A stretch of 36,571 nucleotides of DNA from Acidimicrobiia bacterium (GTDB lineage: Bacteria > Actinomycetota > Acidimicrobiia > Spongiisociales > UBA5794). The translations under genes and the position numbers were made by a program. The notes under the pieces were generated by a model. It worked only from the letters and a program-made list of their open reading frames with translations. It did no database searches and was not told the origin of the DNA. How positions within the stretch are numbered: the first letter of the stretch is position 1; the number at the start of each line of letters is the position of its first letter. The DNA lies in contig JASJEG010000029.1 of the NCBI GenBank assembly GCA_030064765.1, positions 1 to 36,571 of the forward strand. Reading direction: 5' to 3'. Shown piece after piece: positions 17,307-27,316 of this stretch.

Positions 17307-18155
17307 TCAGAAGACGCCGTCGTAACGCTCCCAGTCGACCACGGTTCCGTCCGGCAATTGCAGGACGATTGTGTCCCCACCGTTGGACCAGACGGGATCG
17401 CGCGCACACCAGTACAGGTCGCTTGCCGTGTCCGAACCGCATCCCGAATGCACGACTACGGACTGTCCCATTTCAAGGCCAAAGCCTTGCGGAAACACGA
17501 ATCGGTTCTGGGTGGACTCATCTCGCAAGATCCATCCCGACATGTCGGTGCTTCCGGAGTCACTGACGATTTCCACCCATTCGTCGTTCGCTCGTTCGGA
17601 GTCACGACCCGGGGGATTAAAGACAAAGTCGGCGATCACGGCAGCAGGTAGGGGCGCCGGCGGGCCACAAGCGGACTGAGACCACATGCCGAGGCGTGCC
17701 GCTGCTGCCGCATCGACCGCCGCAACGAACTCGGTTTCGAGGCTGTGCCCGGTCTGCAGCGCAAGGGCGTCTCCGGCCACGACGAGGGCAAGGTTGGCGT
17801 TGACGCCGTCGACAAAGACGTAGCGCAGCAGGCGACCGAACTGGTCCGTGTCTTCCTCGTCACCGACGAGAGTCAGTTCGCTCTCCCCGAGCAACGAGCC
17901 AAGGGTGTCGCGGGCGGCGTCGCCGTGGCACTCCTCACCCTCGGGCGCGTTGATCCCGATCAGCCGCACCTCGGCGAAGCTCCCGTCGTAACGTTCCACT
18001 TCGATCGAGTCGCCATCCAACACGCGGCGAAGTACGACGCGCTCCCCGGGTGATTCCGCATTCTCCGCACCAACACCATTGGTCGAACCGCCACCAGTAG
18101 TCCCGGTGCAGGCAGATGTGGCAACCACCAGGCCGGCGATGATGAGTCGGTACAT
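17307..18155 (-). CDS. Staphylococcal nuclease-like domain fused to lamin-tail domain, lipoprotein
   Basis: Start ATG 18155: MYRLIIAGLVVATSACTG lipobox; VLRRVLDGDSIEVERYDGSFAEVRLIGINAPEGEEC...DQFGRLLRYVF (SNase), then ADFVFNPPGRDSERANDEWVEIVSDSGSTDMSGWILRDES...FPQGF (LTD). Confidence 0.88.
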   Translation of the reverse strand: MYRLIIAGLVVATSACTGTTGGGSTNGVGAENAESPGERVVLRRVLDGDSIEVERYDGSFAEVRLIGINAPEGEECHGDAARDTLGSLLGESELTLVGDEEDTDQFGRLLRYVFVDGVNANLALVVAGDALALQTGHSLETEFVAAVDAAAAARLGMWSQSACGPPAPLPAAVIADFVFNPPGRDSERANDEWVEIVSDSGSTDMSGWILRDESTQNRFVFPQGFGLEMGQSVVVHSGCGSDTASDLYWCARDPVWSNGGDTIVLQLPDGTVVDWERYDGVF

Positions 18156-18237
18156 CTTTCGCAATGTAGTGGCCGTCGGTGGCGCTAGCCCCAGAGCTGC
18201 AGTGTCTCGAACTCGTCGTTGCGGGCTGTGTGGGGGA

Positions 18238-18648
18238 TCACTCGGTCGGCAGCCCGGCGCCAAACCAAGCCTGGATCCCGCCGTCGAGCTCGTATACCTC
18301 GGAGAATCCGATCGAGTCCATCAACGGCAGCGTGTTCGATGAACGATTGCCCGAATTGCAGTACATGACGTATGGGACGTCGAGGTCGAGTACCCCGAGC
18401 CGCTGCTCGAAGTCGCCGGCGTAGTAGTCAATGTTGATAGCCCCCTCGATATGGCCTGCGGCGAACTCCTCGGGAGTACGAATGTCGAGGATGACCAGAC
18501 CATCAGGCGGATTGCTGATGATCTCCGATACCTCGTCTACCGGGGTCAGCTGAAGGCCAGCCTCGGTAGACGTCGAGCCTCCACACGAGGCCAGTAGCGC
18601 CGCACCGGCGAGAATGACTGCGACGATTCGGATCCGATGACGGCTCAT
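18238..18648 (-). CDS. Rhodanese-domain lipoprotein
   Basis: Start ATG 18648: MSRHRIRIVAVILAGAALLASCGG; VILDIRTPEEFAAGHIEGAINIDYY...YVMYCNSGNRSSNTLPLMDSIGF..VYELDGGIQAW. Confidence 0.92.
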   Translation of the reverse strand: MSRHRIRIVAVILAGAALLASCGGSTSTEAGLQLTPVDEVSEIISNPPDGLVILDIRTPEEFAAGHIEGAINIDYYAGDFEQRLGVLDLDVPYVMYCNSGNRSSNTLPLMDSIGFSEVYELDGGIQAWFGAGLPTE

Positions 18649-18959
18649 GCCATACCTATCTGCTTGAGTCCCCCCGTCAGGTTGGCGACCTGGCTGAACC
18701 CGTTGTGTACCAGGAACTGTGCCGCCAGCTGGCTGCGGTTGCCGGCGCGGCAGATGACCAGGACGGGTTGCTCCGGGTCGAGTTGGTCGAGACTCGCCGG
18801 AAGGTGGGAGAGAGACAGGGTCACGCTGTCCGGCAGAGTCCCGTGCGCCCATTCCAAGGGTTCGCGGACATCGAGAAGAATGCCACCGGTGGTCTGCTGC
18901 CACTCGCGCCAACCGGCAGCGGGCACCTGCTCTACGGCGGTCTGCTGAGCTGGGATCAA
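18645..18959 (-). CDS. Rhodanese-like protein (cytosolic)
   Basis: TTG start at 18959 preceded by GAGGAG: LIPAQQTAVEQVPAAGWREWQQTTGGILLDVREPLEWAHGTLPDSVTLSLSHL...VLVICRAGNRSQLAAQFLVHNGF..VANLTGGLKQ. ATGA overlap with the next gene. Confidence 0.82.
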   Translation of the reverse strand: MIPAQQTAVEQVPAAGWREWQQTTGGILLDVREPLEWAHGTLPDSVTLSLSHLPASLDQLDPEQPVLVICRAGNRSQLAAQFLVHNGFSQVANLTGGLKQIGMA

Positions 18960-19132
18960 TGGAACTCCTCGTCTGGATGGTGCTGCGGGGCGGCAATCTA
19001 TCACAGATGCATGCGTAGATCTGCATGTTTTCTTTCTGCACTGCGCGGAGTTCCTCAGATCTAGGATCCGGCGCCCGGTCAGATGCGCAAGAATGAGCGG
19101 GGAAGCGGCAGAACCCGACCAGAGGAGAAGTG

Positions 19133-19924
19133 ATGGCTCTGCAGTACCACCTTCAGATAGACAGCGGTGATGTGGCGCCCTATGTCCTCCTGCCGGGGGA
19201 CCCGGGACGGGTGGAGACGATCGCCTCCTTCTGGGATGAGGCGCATCATGTCGCAACCAACCGTGAGTACGTGACCTACACGGGAACCTACAAGGGCGTC
19301 CCCATCAGTTGCACGTCGACCGGGATCGGGGCCCCTTCAACGGCAATCGCAATCGAAGAGCTTGCCCGCTGCGGCGTGACGACCTTCTTCCGAGTCGGCA
19401 CATGCGGAACCTTCCTCGATCATGTCGCCAATGGGGACCTGGCGATCTTCGACTCGGCGATGCGGCTCGATGGCGCGTCCCACGGCTATGCACCGCCGGA
19501 GTATCCCGCAGTGGCCGACCACCGCGTGGTTGCCGCCGCCGCAGCTGCTGCCGAAGGCCTCGACTACGCGTACCACATCGGCACCACGCGTACCGCCGAC
19601 ACCTTCTATGCCCGCCATCCTCGGCCGGGTTCCTCGTTCGGTGATTTCTGGCAGAGCTGGTGGCGACATCACTTCGAAGATCTGAAGCGTCTCAATGTCG
19701 TTGGGGCAGAGATGGAGGCGAGCCTGATCCTGGTTCTAGCCCGGGTCTGGGGGCTGCGAGCCGGCGGTGCCGCCGTCGTTGTTGACAACGTCCTCGAAGT
19801 GAGCGGCGAGTCGGGGGAATTCGACCCCGAAGAACAGTTCGTGCACGGCGCCGAGCCAATCGAGAAGCTGGCGCGCCTCGGCAACGAGACGATTCGACAC
19901 CTCTACGCAGCAGACCACGCCTAA
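19133..19924 (+). CDS. Uridine/purine-nucleoside phosphorylase (PNP_UDP_1)
   Basis: AGGAG RBS; YVLLPGDPGRVETIASFWDEAHHVATNREYVTYTGTYKGVPISCTSTGIGAPSTAIAIEELARCGVTTFFRVGTCG...VVGAEMEASLILVLARVWGLRAG. Confidence 0.92.
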   Translation: MALQYHLQIDSGDVAPYVLLPGDPGRVETIASFWDEAHHVATNREYVTYTGTYKGVPISCTSTGIGAPSTAIAIEELARCGVTTFFRVGTCGTFLDHVANGDLAIFDSAMRLDGASHGYAPPEYPAVADHRVVAAAAAAAEGLDYAYHIGTTRTADTFYARHPRPGSSFGDFWQSWWRHHFEDLKRLNVVGAEMEASLILVLARVWGLRAGGAAVVVDNVLEVSGESGEFDPEEQFVHGAEPIEKLARLGNETIRHLYAADHA

Positions 19925-19927
19925 CAA

Positions 19928-19959
19928 GGAGGGGCGAGCACCGATGTGCTCGCCCCTCC
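19928..19959. terminator. Likely intrinsic-type bidirectional terminator hairpin
   Basis: GGAGGGGCGAGCAC-cgat-GTGCTCGCCCCTCC: 14-bp perfect stem and 4-nt loop between convergent stops at 19924 and 19979; no long T tract. Confidence 0.8.
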
Positions 19960-19978
19960 CCGTTCTACCCTGGGTGAC

Positions 19979-21259
19979 CTAGTGGAACTGCTCTTCTTCG
20001 GTTGATCCTTCGAGTGCCAGCGTGGAGGCTGTTCCGCCGCTGATTGTCGTCGCAACCGTGTCGAAATAGCCGGCTCCAACCTCGCGCTGGTGGCGGGTGG
20101 CCGTGTAGCCCTCGCCCTCCATGCCGAACTCGTGCTCCTGCAACTTGACGTATGCGGTCATGCCGTGGTCGGCATAGCCTCGTGCGAGCTCGAACATCGT
20201 CGCGTTGAGAGCATGGAATCCGGCCAGGGTGATGAACTGGAAGCGATAGCCCATGGCGCCGAGTTCCTTCTGGAACGCAGCGATAGTGGTGTCATCGAGA
20301 TGTGCCTTCCAGTTGAACGACGGCGAGCAGTTGTACGCCAGCATCTTGTCCGGGTATTCGCTCTTCATTGCATCTGCGAAGCGGGCGGCCTCATCGAGAT
20401 CCGGATGTGAGGTCTCACACCAGATGAGGTCGGCGTATGGCGCATAAGCCAGACCGCGGGCAATGGCGGCATCCATGCCGTTCCTCACTGTGAAGAACCC
20501 CTCGCTGGTGCGTTCTCCGGTAACGAATTGCCGGTCGCGCTCGTCGACATCGTTGGTCAGCAGAGTTGCCGCCAGCGAATCGGTACGGGCAACGACGATT
20601 GTTGGAACGTCGAGCACGTCGGCTGCAAGGCGCGCTGCCAGCAATGTCCGGATGTGTTGCGAAGTCGGGATGAGTACCTTTCCACCCATGTGACCGCACT
20701 TCTTCTCGGCGGCGAGCTGGTCCTCGTAGTGGATGCCGGCAGCGCCCGCGGCGATGAAGTTCTTGGCCAATTCAAAGGCATTGAGAGTGCCGCCAAACCC
20801 GGCTTCGGCATCGGCCACGATCGGAAGCATGTAGTCATGTTCGCGGCTTCCCTCCGACCATTCGATCTCGTCCATGCGGAGGAATGCGTTGTTGATGCGC
20901 CGCACCAGCGCCGGGGCCGAGTTGGCCGGATACAGCGACTGATCCGGGTAGATCTGTTCACCTAGATTGGCGTCTCCGGCAACCTGCCAGCCCGACAGAT
21001 AGATCGCCTTCAATCCGGCCTTGGCCATTTGCACCGCCTGCATGCCGGATATGGCTCCGAGTGCGTTGATGTAGTCCTCGGTCTCGAGCAGATGCCACAG
21101 GCGTTCTGCTCCCTTGCGGGCAATGGTGTGCTCGACGTTGAACGAGCCCTGCAGGCGAACGACCTCCTCAGCCGTGTAGTCGCGCTTCACATCCTTCCAA
21201 CGGGGATTGGTTTCCCAGTCTTTGCGGATCTCCTCTGCTCGTTGCTCAAAGCTGGTCAC
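19979..21259 (-). CDS. aceA: Isocitrate lyase
   Basis: [39 protein letters not shown]...[21 protein letters not shown]...[10 protein letters not shown] signature motifs. Confidence 0.97.
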   Translation of the reverse strand: MTSFEQRAEEIRKDWETNPRWKDVKRDYTAEEVVRLQGSFNVEHTIARKGAERLWHLLETEDYINALGAISGMQAVQMAKAGLKAIYLSGWQVAGDANLGEQIYPDQSLYPANSAPALVRRINNAFLRMDEIEWSEGSREHDYMLPIVADAEAGFGGTLNAFELAKNFIAAGAAGIHYEDQLAAEKKCGHMGGKVLIPTSQHIRTLLAARLAADVLDVPTIVVARTDSLAATLLTNDVDERDRQFVTGERTSEGFFTVRNGMDAAIARGLAYAPYADLIWCETSHPDLDEAARFADAMKSEYPDKMLAYNCSPSFNWKAHLDDTTIAAFQKELGAMGYRFQFITLAGFHALNATMFELARGYADHGMTAYVKLQEHEFGMEGEGYTATRHQREVGAGYFDTVATTISGGTASTLALEGSTEEEQFH

Positions 21260-21289
21260 GGTGTCTCTCCTCCGTGTCGGGGTCGGTCT

Positions 21290-22873
21290 TCAGTCGATCA
21301 ACTCGTATGCGGGCAGTGTCAGGAACTCGGGGAAGTCAGAGCTGATTGCCACTTCTTCCAAGAGCTTGCGGGCCTCCTCGAATCGTCCGTTCTCGTAGTT
21401 GTCATCACCAAACTCGCGGCGCATCCGCGCCAGTTCCTCGTCGGCAATCTCGTGAATCGTCTCTGCGGTGACCGGCGTACCCTCTACCGTTGTCACATCG
21501 TTGTGGAGCCATTGCCACAGCTGAGAGCGTGAGATCTCGGCCGTTGCTGCATCCTCCATCAGGTTGTAGATGCCGGCCGCACCGTTGCCCCGCAGCCATG
21601 AGGCGAGGTACTGGATGGCGACGTCGACGTTCATCCGTACCCCGGCGTCGGTGATGGTTCCGCCTGCGACGGAGACGTCGAGCAGAGCGGCTGCGCTCGC
21701 TTCCACGTCGTCGCGCTGCTTGTGGAGCTGATTCGGGCGGTCACCGAGGACCTCGTCGAACACCTCGGTTGCAAGAGGGACCAAGTCGGGGTGAGCGACC
21801 CAGGTGCCGTCGTGGCCGTTACGCGATTCCAACTCCTTGTCCTCTCGCACCTTGGCGAAGGCGCGCCGGTTGATCTCCTCGTCCCGGCGGCTCGGAATGA
21901 ACGCTGCCATGCCACCCATTGCGTGAGCGCCACGCTTGTGACACGTCTTGATCAGCAGTTCCGTATACGCCTTCATGAAAGGGACCGTCATTGTCACCTG
22001 AGCGCGATCTGGGAGGAGCATGTCTGCGCGGTTGCGGAACTTCTTGATCAGAGAGAACTGGTAATCCCAGCGGCCGGCGTTGAGCCCTGCGGAGTGTTCG
22101 CGCAGTTCGTAGAGGATCTCCTCCATCTCGAACGCGGCCAGGATCGTCTCGATGAGGACGGTCGCTCGAATCGTGCCCTGGGCAATGCCAAGTAGGTCCT
22201 GGGCCGCAATGAAGACGTCGTTCCACAAGCGTGCTTCGAGATGACTCTCGAGTTTGGGGAGGTAGAAGTAGGGTCCGCTGCCCCGTGCCAGCAGCTCGGC
22301 CGCATTGTGAAAGAAGTAGAGGCCAAAGTCGAACAGGCTTCCCGACATTGGCGTCCCGTCGATGAGAACGTGCTTCTCTACCAGGTGCCAGCCGCGCGGT
22401 CTCACGAGCAGCGTTGCGGTTACGTCGTTGAGGCGATATTCGCGTCCGTCGGGTGCGTCGAACTCGATGGTGTGGCGCACTGCATCCATCAGGTTGACCT
22501 GCCCGCCGACCATGTTTGCCCAGGTGGGGGAGGCGCTGTCCTCGAAGTCGGCCATGAAGACCCGGGCTCCAGAGTTGAGCGCGTTGATCATCATCTTGCG
22601 CTCAACAGGTCCCGTGATCTCGACCCTGCGGTCCTGCAGATCAGCAGGTGCGGGCGCTACCTGCCAATCGGCGCTGCGCACCTCGGCAGTTGCGGTGAGG
22701 AATCCCGGCATGTCGCCGGCGTCGATCCGCGCTTGCCGATCGCGGCGGGCCGCCAGCAGCTCCCGACGGCGGCCATCAAAACGACGGTGCAACTCGGCTA
22801 CAAACTCGAGCGCCTCCTCGGTCAATACCTCAGCAGAGCGCTCAACCTCGGCACCCAGGATCTCAACGGCCAT
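21290..22873 (-). CDS. aceB: Malate synthase A
   Basis: [45 protein letters not shown]...[40 protein letters not shown]. Confidence 0.96.
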   Translation of the reverse strand: MAVEILGAEVERSAEVLTEEALEFVAELHRRFDGRRRELLAARRDRQARIDAGDMPGFLTATAEVRSADWQVAPAPADLQDRRVEITGPVERKMMINALNSGARVFMADFEDSASPTWANMVGGQVNLMDAVRHTIEFDAPDGREYRLNDVTATLLVRPRGWHLVEKHVLIDGTPMSGSLFDFGLYFFHNAAELLARGSGPYFYLPKLESHLEARLWNDVFIAAQDLLGIAQGTIRATVLIETILAAFEMEEILYELREHSAGLNAGRWDYQFSLIKKFRNRADMLLPDRAQVTMTVPFMKAYTELLIKTCHKRGAHAMGGMAAFIPSRRDEEINRRAFAKVREDKELESRNGHDGTWVAHPDLVPLATEVFDEVLGDRPNQLHKQRDDVEASAAALLDVSVAGGTITDAGVRMNVDVAIQYLASWLRGNGAAGIYNLMEDAATAEISRSQLWQWLHNDVTTVEGTPVTAETIHEIADEELARMRREFGDDNYENGRFEEARKLLEEVAISSDFPEFLTLPAYELID

Positions 22874-22934
22874 CTTCGCTCCCTATCCGGCGTTTCGCTC
22901 AATTCCACCACTACACCACCAGAGTTCAAACCAG

Positions 22935-22963
22935 TTGACTCGTAAGATCGTTAGAAATTATCT
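22935..22963 (+). promoter_or_regulatory. Putative sigma-70-type promoter for the RamB-like gene
   Basis: TTGACT at 22935-22940, 17-bp spacer, TTATCT at 22958-22963, in the divergent aceB/ramB-like intergenic region. Confidence 0.4.
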
Positions 22964-22988
22964 GTCAGAGCATGTATCGTCAGGATTC

Positions 22989-24434
22989 ATGGTACAAGAC
23001 AGCATTGATCCATTAGTTCTTGGACACCGGGTTCGATACTACCGAAGAAGGTTGGGGATGACCCTCGACGAGCTCGGCGAAGCCGTAGGCAAGCCGGCTC
23101 CTTATCTGTCGATGCTCGAAAACGGGAAGCGCGAGCCACGTTTGGGTCTAATCAATGCCCTCGCGGAGGCGCTTGACGTCGGGGCCGGGGACCTGTTGCT
23201 TCCGGATGCGCCGACGAAGCGAGCTCGCCTAGAAATCGGGATCGTCAAAGCGCAAGAGGATCCGGTCTACCGCGAACTGGAGTTGCCTCTGCTCAAGCCG
23301 AACGCCAAGTTGCCCGACGTGGCGCTCGAGCACATCCTCGGGCTCTACAACGAACTGAAGGGGCGTGCTCAAGCCACGATGGCGACTCGGGAGGAAGCCA
23401 GGATCGCCAACGCGGAGCTCAGAGCGGAGATGCGAGCACGGGGCAACTACTTCGCTGAGATCGAGCAGATCGCAGCCGATGCTGTGGTTGGGGCCGGCTA
23501 CAGCGGTGGAGGCTTCACCGAAGGAACGATCCAGGCTATGGCGGCGCTCTTCGGCTTTACCGTCCATCGGTCACGCGAATTGCCTTCGGCTGTCCGTTCG
23601 CTGACCGACCTGCGCAACCGCCGGATCTATATCCCGCAACGTGACTCGATCTCGGTCCGGGCGAGCCGTTCTGTCGTTCTGCAGACCCTGGGCCACTTTG
23701 CGCTAGATCATCCCGAACCAAAGGACTTCGCACAGTTTCTGCGGCAGCGGGTCGAGGCCAATTACTTTGCGGGGGCGACGCTGATGCCTGAGGTGTCGCT
23801 GGTCCCGTTCCTGCAGAGAGCCAAAGCGGACCGGGACCTTGCCGTCGAGGACATTCGCGACGCCTTCTACGTCTCCTACGAAATGGCGGCCCATCGCTTC
23901 ACCAATCTGGTCAGCCATCACCTCGATCTGCCAGTCCACTTCGTGCGCTCCGACGAGCTTGGCATCATTTGGAAGGCCTACGAGAACAACGGGGTCCCAT
24001 TCCCGCGCAATTCTGTTGGTGCCATCGAAGGGCAGCGACTGTGTCGGGAATGGGGAACCCGACAGGTGTTCCGTTCCGAGGATCGCTACTCGATCCATCA
24101 TCAGTACACGGACACGCCCGGTGGTACGTTCTGGTGCAGCACGCGAGTCGACGACTCTCGGCAGCCGCCCCATGCCATAACGATCGGAGTCGCTTTCAAC
24201 GACGCGCAGTACTTCCGGGGTCGGGATACAGATCACCGTTCGGTGTCCAAATGCCCGGATGGGATATGTTGTCGCCGCCCCAGCGATGACCTTGCCGACC
24301 GCTGGGAAGGATGGGCATTCCCCTCCGTTCGCCCCAACAGCCACGTTCTCGCTGCCATGCCGGTGGAGACCATTCCCGGAGTCGATACGACAGAGATCTA
24401 CGAGTTCCTCGATCGCCACGCCGGCATGGGATGA
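22989..24434 (+). CDS. ramB: XRE-family regulator with IrrE-like and DUF2083-like regions, RamB-like (regulator of acetate/glyoxylate metabolism)
   Basis: N-terminal HTH LGHRVRYYRRRLGMTLDELGEAVGKPAPYLSMLENGKREPRLGLINALAEAL; AAHRFTNLVSHHLDLPVHFVRSDELGIIWKAYENNGVPFP; C-terminal CPDGICCRRP. Divergent from aceB-aceA. Confidence 0.8.
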   Translation: MVQDSIDPLVLGHRVRYYRRRLGMTLDELGEAVGKPAPYLSMLENGKREPRLGLINALAEALDVGAGDLLLPDAPTKRARLEIGIVKAQEDPVYRELELPLLKPNAKLPDVALEHILGLYNELKGRAQATMATREEARIANAELRAEMRARGNYFAEIEQIAADAVVGAGYSGGGFTEGTIQAMAALFGFTVHRSRELPSAVRSLTDLRNRRIYIPQRDSISVRASRSVVLQTLGHFALDHPEPKDFAQFLRQRVEANYFAGATLMPEVSLVPFLQRAKADRDLAVEDIRDAFYVSYEMAAHRFTNLVSHHLDLPVHFVRSDELGIIWKAYENNGVPFPRNSVGAIEGQRLCREWGTRQVFRSEDRYSIHHQYTDTPGGTFWCSTRVDDSRQPPHAITIGVAFNDAQYFRGRDTDHRSVSKCPDGICCRRPSDDLADRWEGWAFPSVRPNSHVLAAMPVETIPGVDTTEIYEFLDRHAGMG

Positions 24435-24634
24435 GAAACGGCCAGTTGGGCGGTGGAGATATAGCGCCCAGAGCACGATCTGGCCGGGTAGCTTCGTAAG
24501 TATCGACAGTTCAACTGCCGGTCAGTTCAACGTCGTGCTGATTACGAATCGTTAGTTAGCAGGAGGTGACCAGGGAACCGTTCTAGTACGAAGACGGGCC
24601 TCGGCATCGTTCCGGGGCGGAGGAAGGGGATGAA

Positions 24635-27316
24635 GTGAAGAGATCGTTATCTCTTTTGAGTGCGCTGGCCTTGGTAGTACCGCTGCTGGCGCTAGGGCCT
24701 GCGGCAGGGGCCGCGGCCGATTCTGTGGATTTCTACACAACTCTATCCGGTGCCAACGAGACGACACCGGTGACAACCGACGCGTCCGGTGCGGCCGGAT
24801 TTTCGTGGAGTACCGACGGCACCAGTCTCGATTACGTAGTGATCGTGAACAAGCTGGTTGACGCAACCGGAGCCCACATCCATAGCGGTGCCGCCGGAAC
24901 CGACGGCCCGGTATTGGCAAGCTTGTTCGGGCCCCATACGGGTAAGGATGTCGACGGCATCCTGCGGCGCGGCACCATCACGGAGTCCGACCTGGCTTCC
25001 GGCACGATGGCCGACCTCGCACTGGCGATGCGCAACGGTACGACCTATGTGAACGTTCACACCGTTGCCAACCCAGCGGGAGAAATCCGGGGCCAGATCG
25101 AGGGTCTAGCAACATTCACCGGCGACCGTTTCACTGACGACGATGGCAACGTGCATGAGACCAACATCGAGCTGATCGCCGCCGCCGGGATAACCGCCGG
25201 CAACAACCCGCCGGCCAACGATGAGTTCGGCCCGGATGATCCGGTGACCCGTGGTCAAATGGCAGCGTTCCTGACCCGTGCCCTGGGTCTACCAGCGGCT
25301 GCCACCGACTACTTCACCGATGACGACGCTTCGATCTTCGAGGACGACATCAATGCGGTAGCGGCAGCCGGGATCACTGCCGGGTGTAACCCGCCCGCCA
25401 ACGACAACTACTGCCCGGACGACAGTGTGACTCGAGGTCAGATGGCGACCTTCTTGGCACGTGCGTTGGGTCTGGAGGCTGCTCCGCTGGATCTGTTCAC
25501 CGACGACTCGACCAGTGTCCACGAGGCGAACATCAACGCCATTCGCTGGGCAGGGGTCACCGTCGGCTGCAACCCGCCGGCGGCAGACCGCTTCTGTGTC
25601 AACGACAGCATCACGCGGGCGCAGATGGCGACGTTCCTGGCGCGGACCTTCGGGTGGAGTGCCCTCGATCCGCTGCTGGCTCTGACGATCATGCACAACA
25701 ACGACGGCGAGTCCGAGCTGCTCGATGACGACGGTGTTGGCGGTGTTGCCCGCTTCCAGACCGTTCTCGACGATGTGCGCACGGCAACCGCAGGGAACGA
25801 GATCGGCACGATCTTGGTCTCTTCCGGCGACAACTTCCTGGCTGGACCGGAGTTCAGCGCCAGCGAGGCGCTGGGTACGTGGTTCGATCCAATTGCCCTA
25901 GAGGCGTTCGACTACGACGCCATTGCGCTGGGCAATCACGACTTCGACTTCGGTCCGGATGTGCTCGAGGAGTTCATCAACGCCTACACGTCGCCGCCGC
26001 CCTACGTGAGCTCGAACCTCGACTTCACCAACGAACCGGGGCTCAATGCGCTCGTTACGGCGGGGACGATCAAGCCGAGCACGATGGTCGAGGTCAACGG
26101 CTACAAGATCGGCATCGTGGGAGCTACCACGCCGGCGATCACTTCGATCTCGAGCCCGCGCGATGTGATCGTCGACACGGATGTGGCGGGCAACATCCAG
26201 ACAGAGATCGATCTGCTCGAAGGAGCAGGTGCTCAGATCATCATTGTCATCAGCCATCTGCAAGATGTGGATGAGGACGCAGCGCTGGCAGCCGAGCTGT
26301 CCGGTGTAGACGTGATGATTGCTGGCGGTGGTGACGAGCTACTGGCCAACGCCGACACCATGCTCATTCCCGGCGATGAAGAAGACCTGTTCGGTCCGTA
26401 TCCGATCTACGCCGACAATGCCGACGGCATGAAGGTTCCGATCGTTACGACCAGCGGCCAATACCGCTACTTGGGCAACCTCACAGTGGCGTTCACCTCC
26501 AACGGAACGCTCGCAGGTGTGGACACCGGCAGCGGTCCGATCGCTGTGATGGGCCAAGACCAGGATGCGACGCTGCTGGCTGACGTGGAGACCCCGGTCG
26601 CCAATCATCTCTCGGGACTGGCAACCACGGTGATTGGGACATCTGAGGTGGCGCTCGACGGGCGCCGGAGCACCGTGCGGACGATGGAGTCGAATCTCGG
26701 CAACCTGGCTGCGGACTCGTTGCTGTGGCAGGCAGGCGAGCTCGCGGCAAGTTTCGGCGTAGCGGTTCCTGATGTGGCCCTGCAGAACGGCGGTGGGATG
26801 CGCAACGATGCCATCATCCCCGCCGGCAACATCACCGAGCTGGACACGTTCGATGTGCTGCCGTTCCCGAACTTCGTCACTGTGATCCCGGATATCCCGC
26901 GGGCGCAGTTCAAGGAGATTCTGGAGAATGCGGTCTCGCAGGTCGAGAACGTGAGCGGTCGGTTTGCCCAGGTCGCTGGTTTCACCTTCACCTATGACCC
27001 AGATGGCACGGCACAGGTGGTCGACGACGACGGGAACGTTCTCACCGCCGGCACCCGGGTCACAGAGGTGACCCTGGAGGGCGGAACGCAGATCGTCACC
27101 GGCGGCAACGTCGTCGCTGGGGCCGACCTGACGATCGCCACGATCGACTTCCTGGCAAGGGGCGGCGATCAGTATCCGTACCGGGATGCGCCGATCACGC
27201 TCCTTGGTGTCAGCTATCAGCAAGCGCTGAGCAACTACATCCAGGACGAGCTCGGCGGCACCATCGGCGCTGCCGACTATCCCGAGGGTGGCGAAGGGAG
27301 GATCACGGCCCTCTGA
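24635..27316 (+). CDS. Secreted multidomain protein: CHRD domain, three SLH-like repeats, 5'-nucleotidase/metallophosphoesterase (UshA-like)
   Basis: GTG start with GGAGGAAGG upstream; signal peptide; CHRD-like DFYTTLSGANETTPVTT...GAHIHSGAAGTDGPV...NVHTVANPAGEIRGQ; SLH-like repeats; LTIMHNNDGESE...ALGNHDFDFG...ISHLQDVDEDAALAAEL...NLGNLAADSLLW...QNGGGMRNDAIIPAGNITELDTFDVLPFPN. Confidence 0.92.
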   Translation: MKRSLSLLSALALVVPLLALGPAAGAAADSVDFYTTLSGANETTPVTTDASGAAGFSWSTDGTSLDYVVIVNKLVDATGAHIHSGAAGTDGPVLASLFGPHTGKDVDGILRRGTITESDLASGTMADLALAMRNGTTYVNVHTVANPAGEIRGQIEGLATFTGDRFTDDDGNVHETNIELIAAAGITAGNNPPANDEFGPDDPVTRGQMAAFLTRALGLPAAATDYFTDDDASIFEDDINAVAAAGITAGCNPPANDNYCPDDSVTRGQMATFLARALGLEAAPLDLFTDDSTSVHEANINAIRWAGVTVGCNPPAADRFCVNDSITRAQMATFLARTFGWSALDPLLALTIMHNNDGESELLDDDGVGGVARFQTVLDDVRTATAGNEIGTILVSSGDNFLAGPEFSASEALGTWFDPIALEAFDYDAIALGNHDFDFGPDVLEEFINAYTSPPPYVSSNLDFTNEPGLNALVTAGTIKPSTMVEVNGYKIGIVGATTPAITSISSPRDVIVDTDVAGNIQTEIDLLEGAGAQIIIVISHLQDVDEDAALAAELSGVDVMIAGGGDELLANADTMLIPGDEEDLFGPYPIYADNADGMKVPIVTTSGQYRYLGNLTVAFTSNGTLAGVDTGSGPIAVMGQDQDATLLADVETPVANHLSGLATTVIGTSEVALDGRRSTVRTMESNLGNLAADSLLWQAGELAASFGVAVPDVALQNGGGMRNDAIIPAGNITELDTFDVLPFPNFVTVIPDIPRAQFKEILENAVSQVENVSGRFAQVAGFTFTYDPDGTAQVVDDDGNVLTAGTRVTEVTLEGGTQIVTGGNVVAGADLTIATIDFLARGGDQYPYRDAPITLLGVSYQQALSNYIQDELGGTIGAADYPEGGEGRITAL
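25120..25660 (+). repeat. Three in-frame SLH-like repeats, about 180 bp period
   Basis: FTDDD(G/A)...(H/F)E..I..(I/V)..AGIT.G.NPPA.D.(F/Y)..DD.VTRGQMA.FL.RALG occurs three times; repeats 2 and 3 carry CNPPA-x-D-x-(Y/F)C. Confidence 0.9.

Noticed and set aside
21722-22945. Plus-strand ORFs antisense to malate synthase
   Set aside because: Malate synthase motifs on the minus strand are unambiguous.
24507-24531. Direct repeat CAGTTCAAC x2 (16-bp period) upstream of the nucleotidase
   Set aside because: A 9-bp repeat in a 200-bp gap is weak evidence for an operator; no matching copy elsewhere that I could establish.
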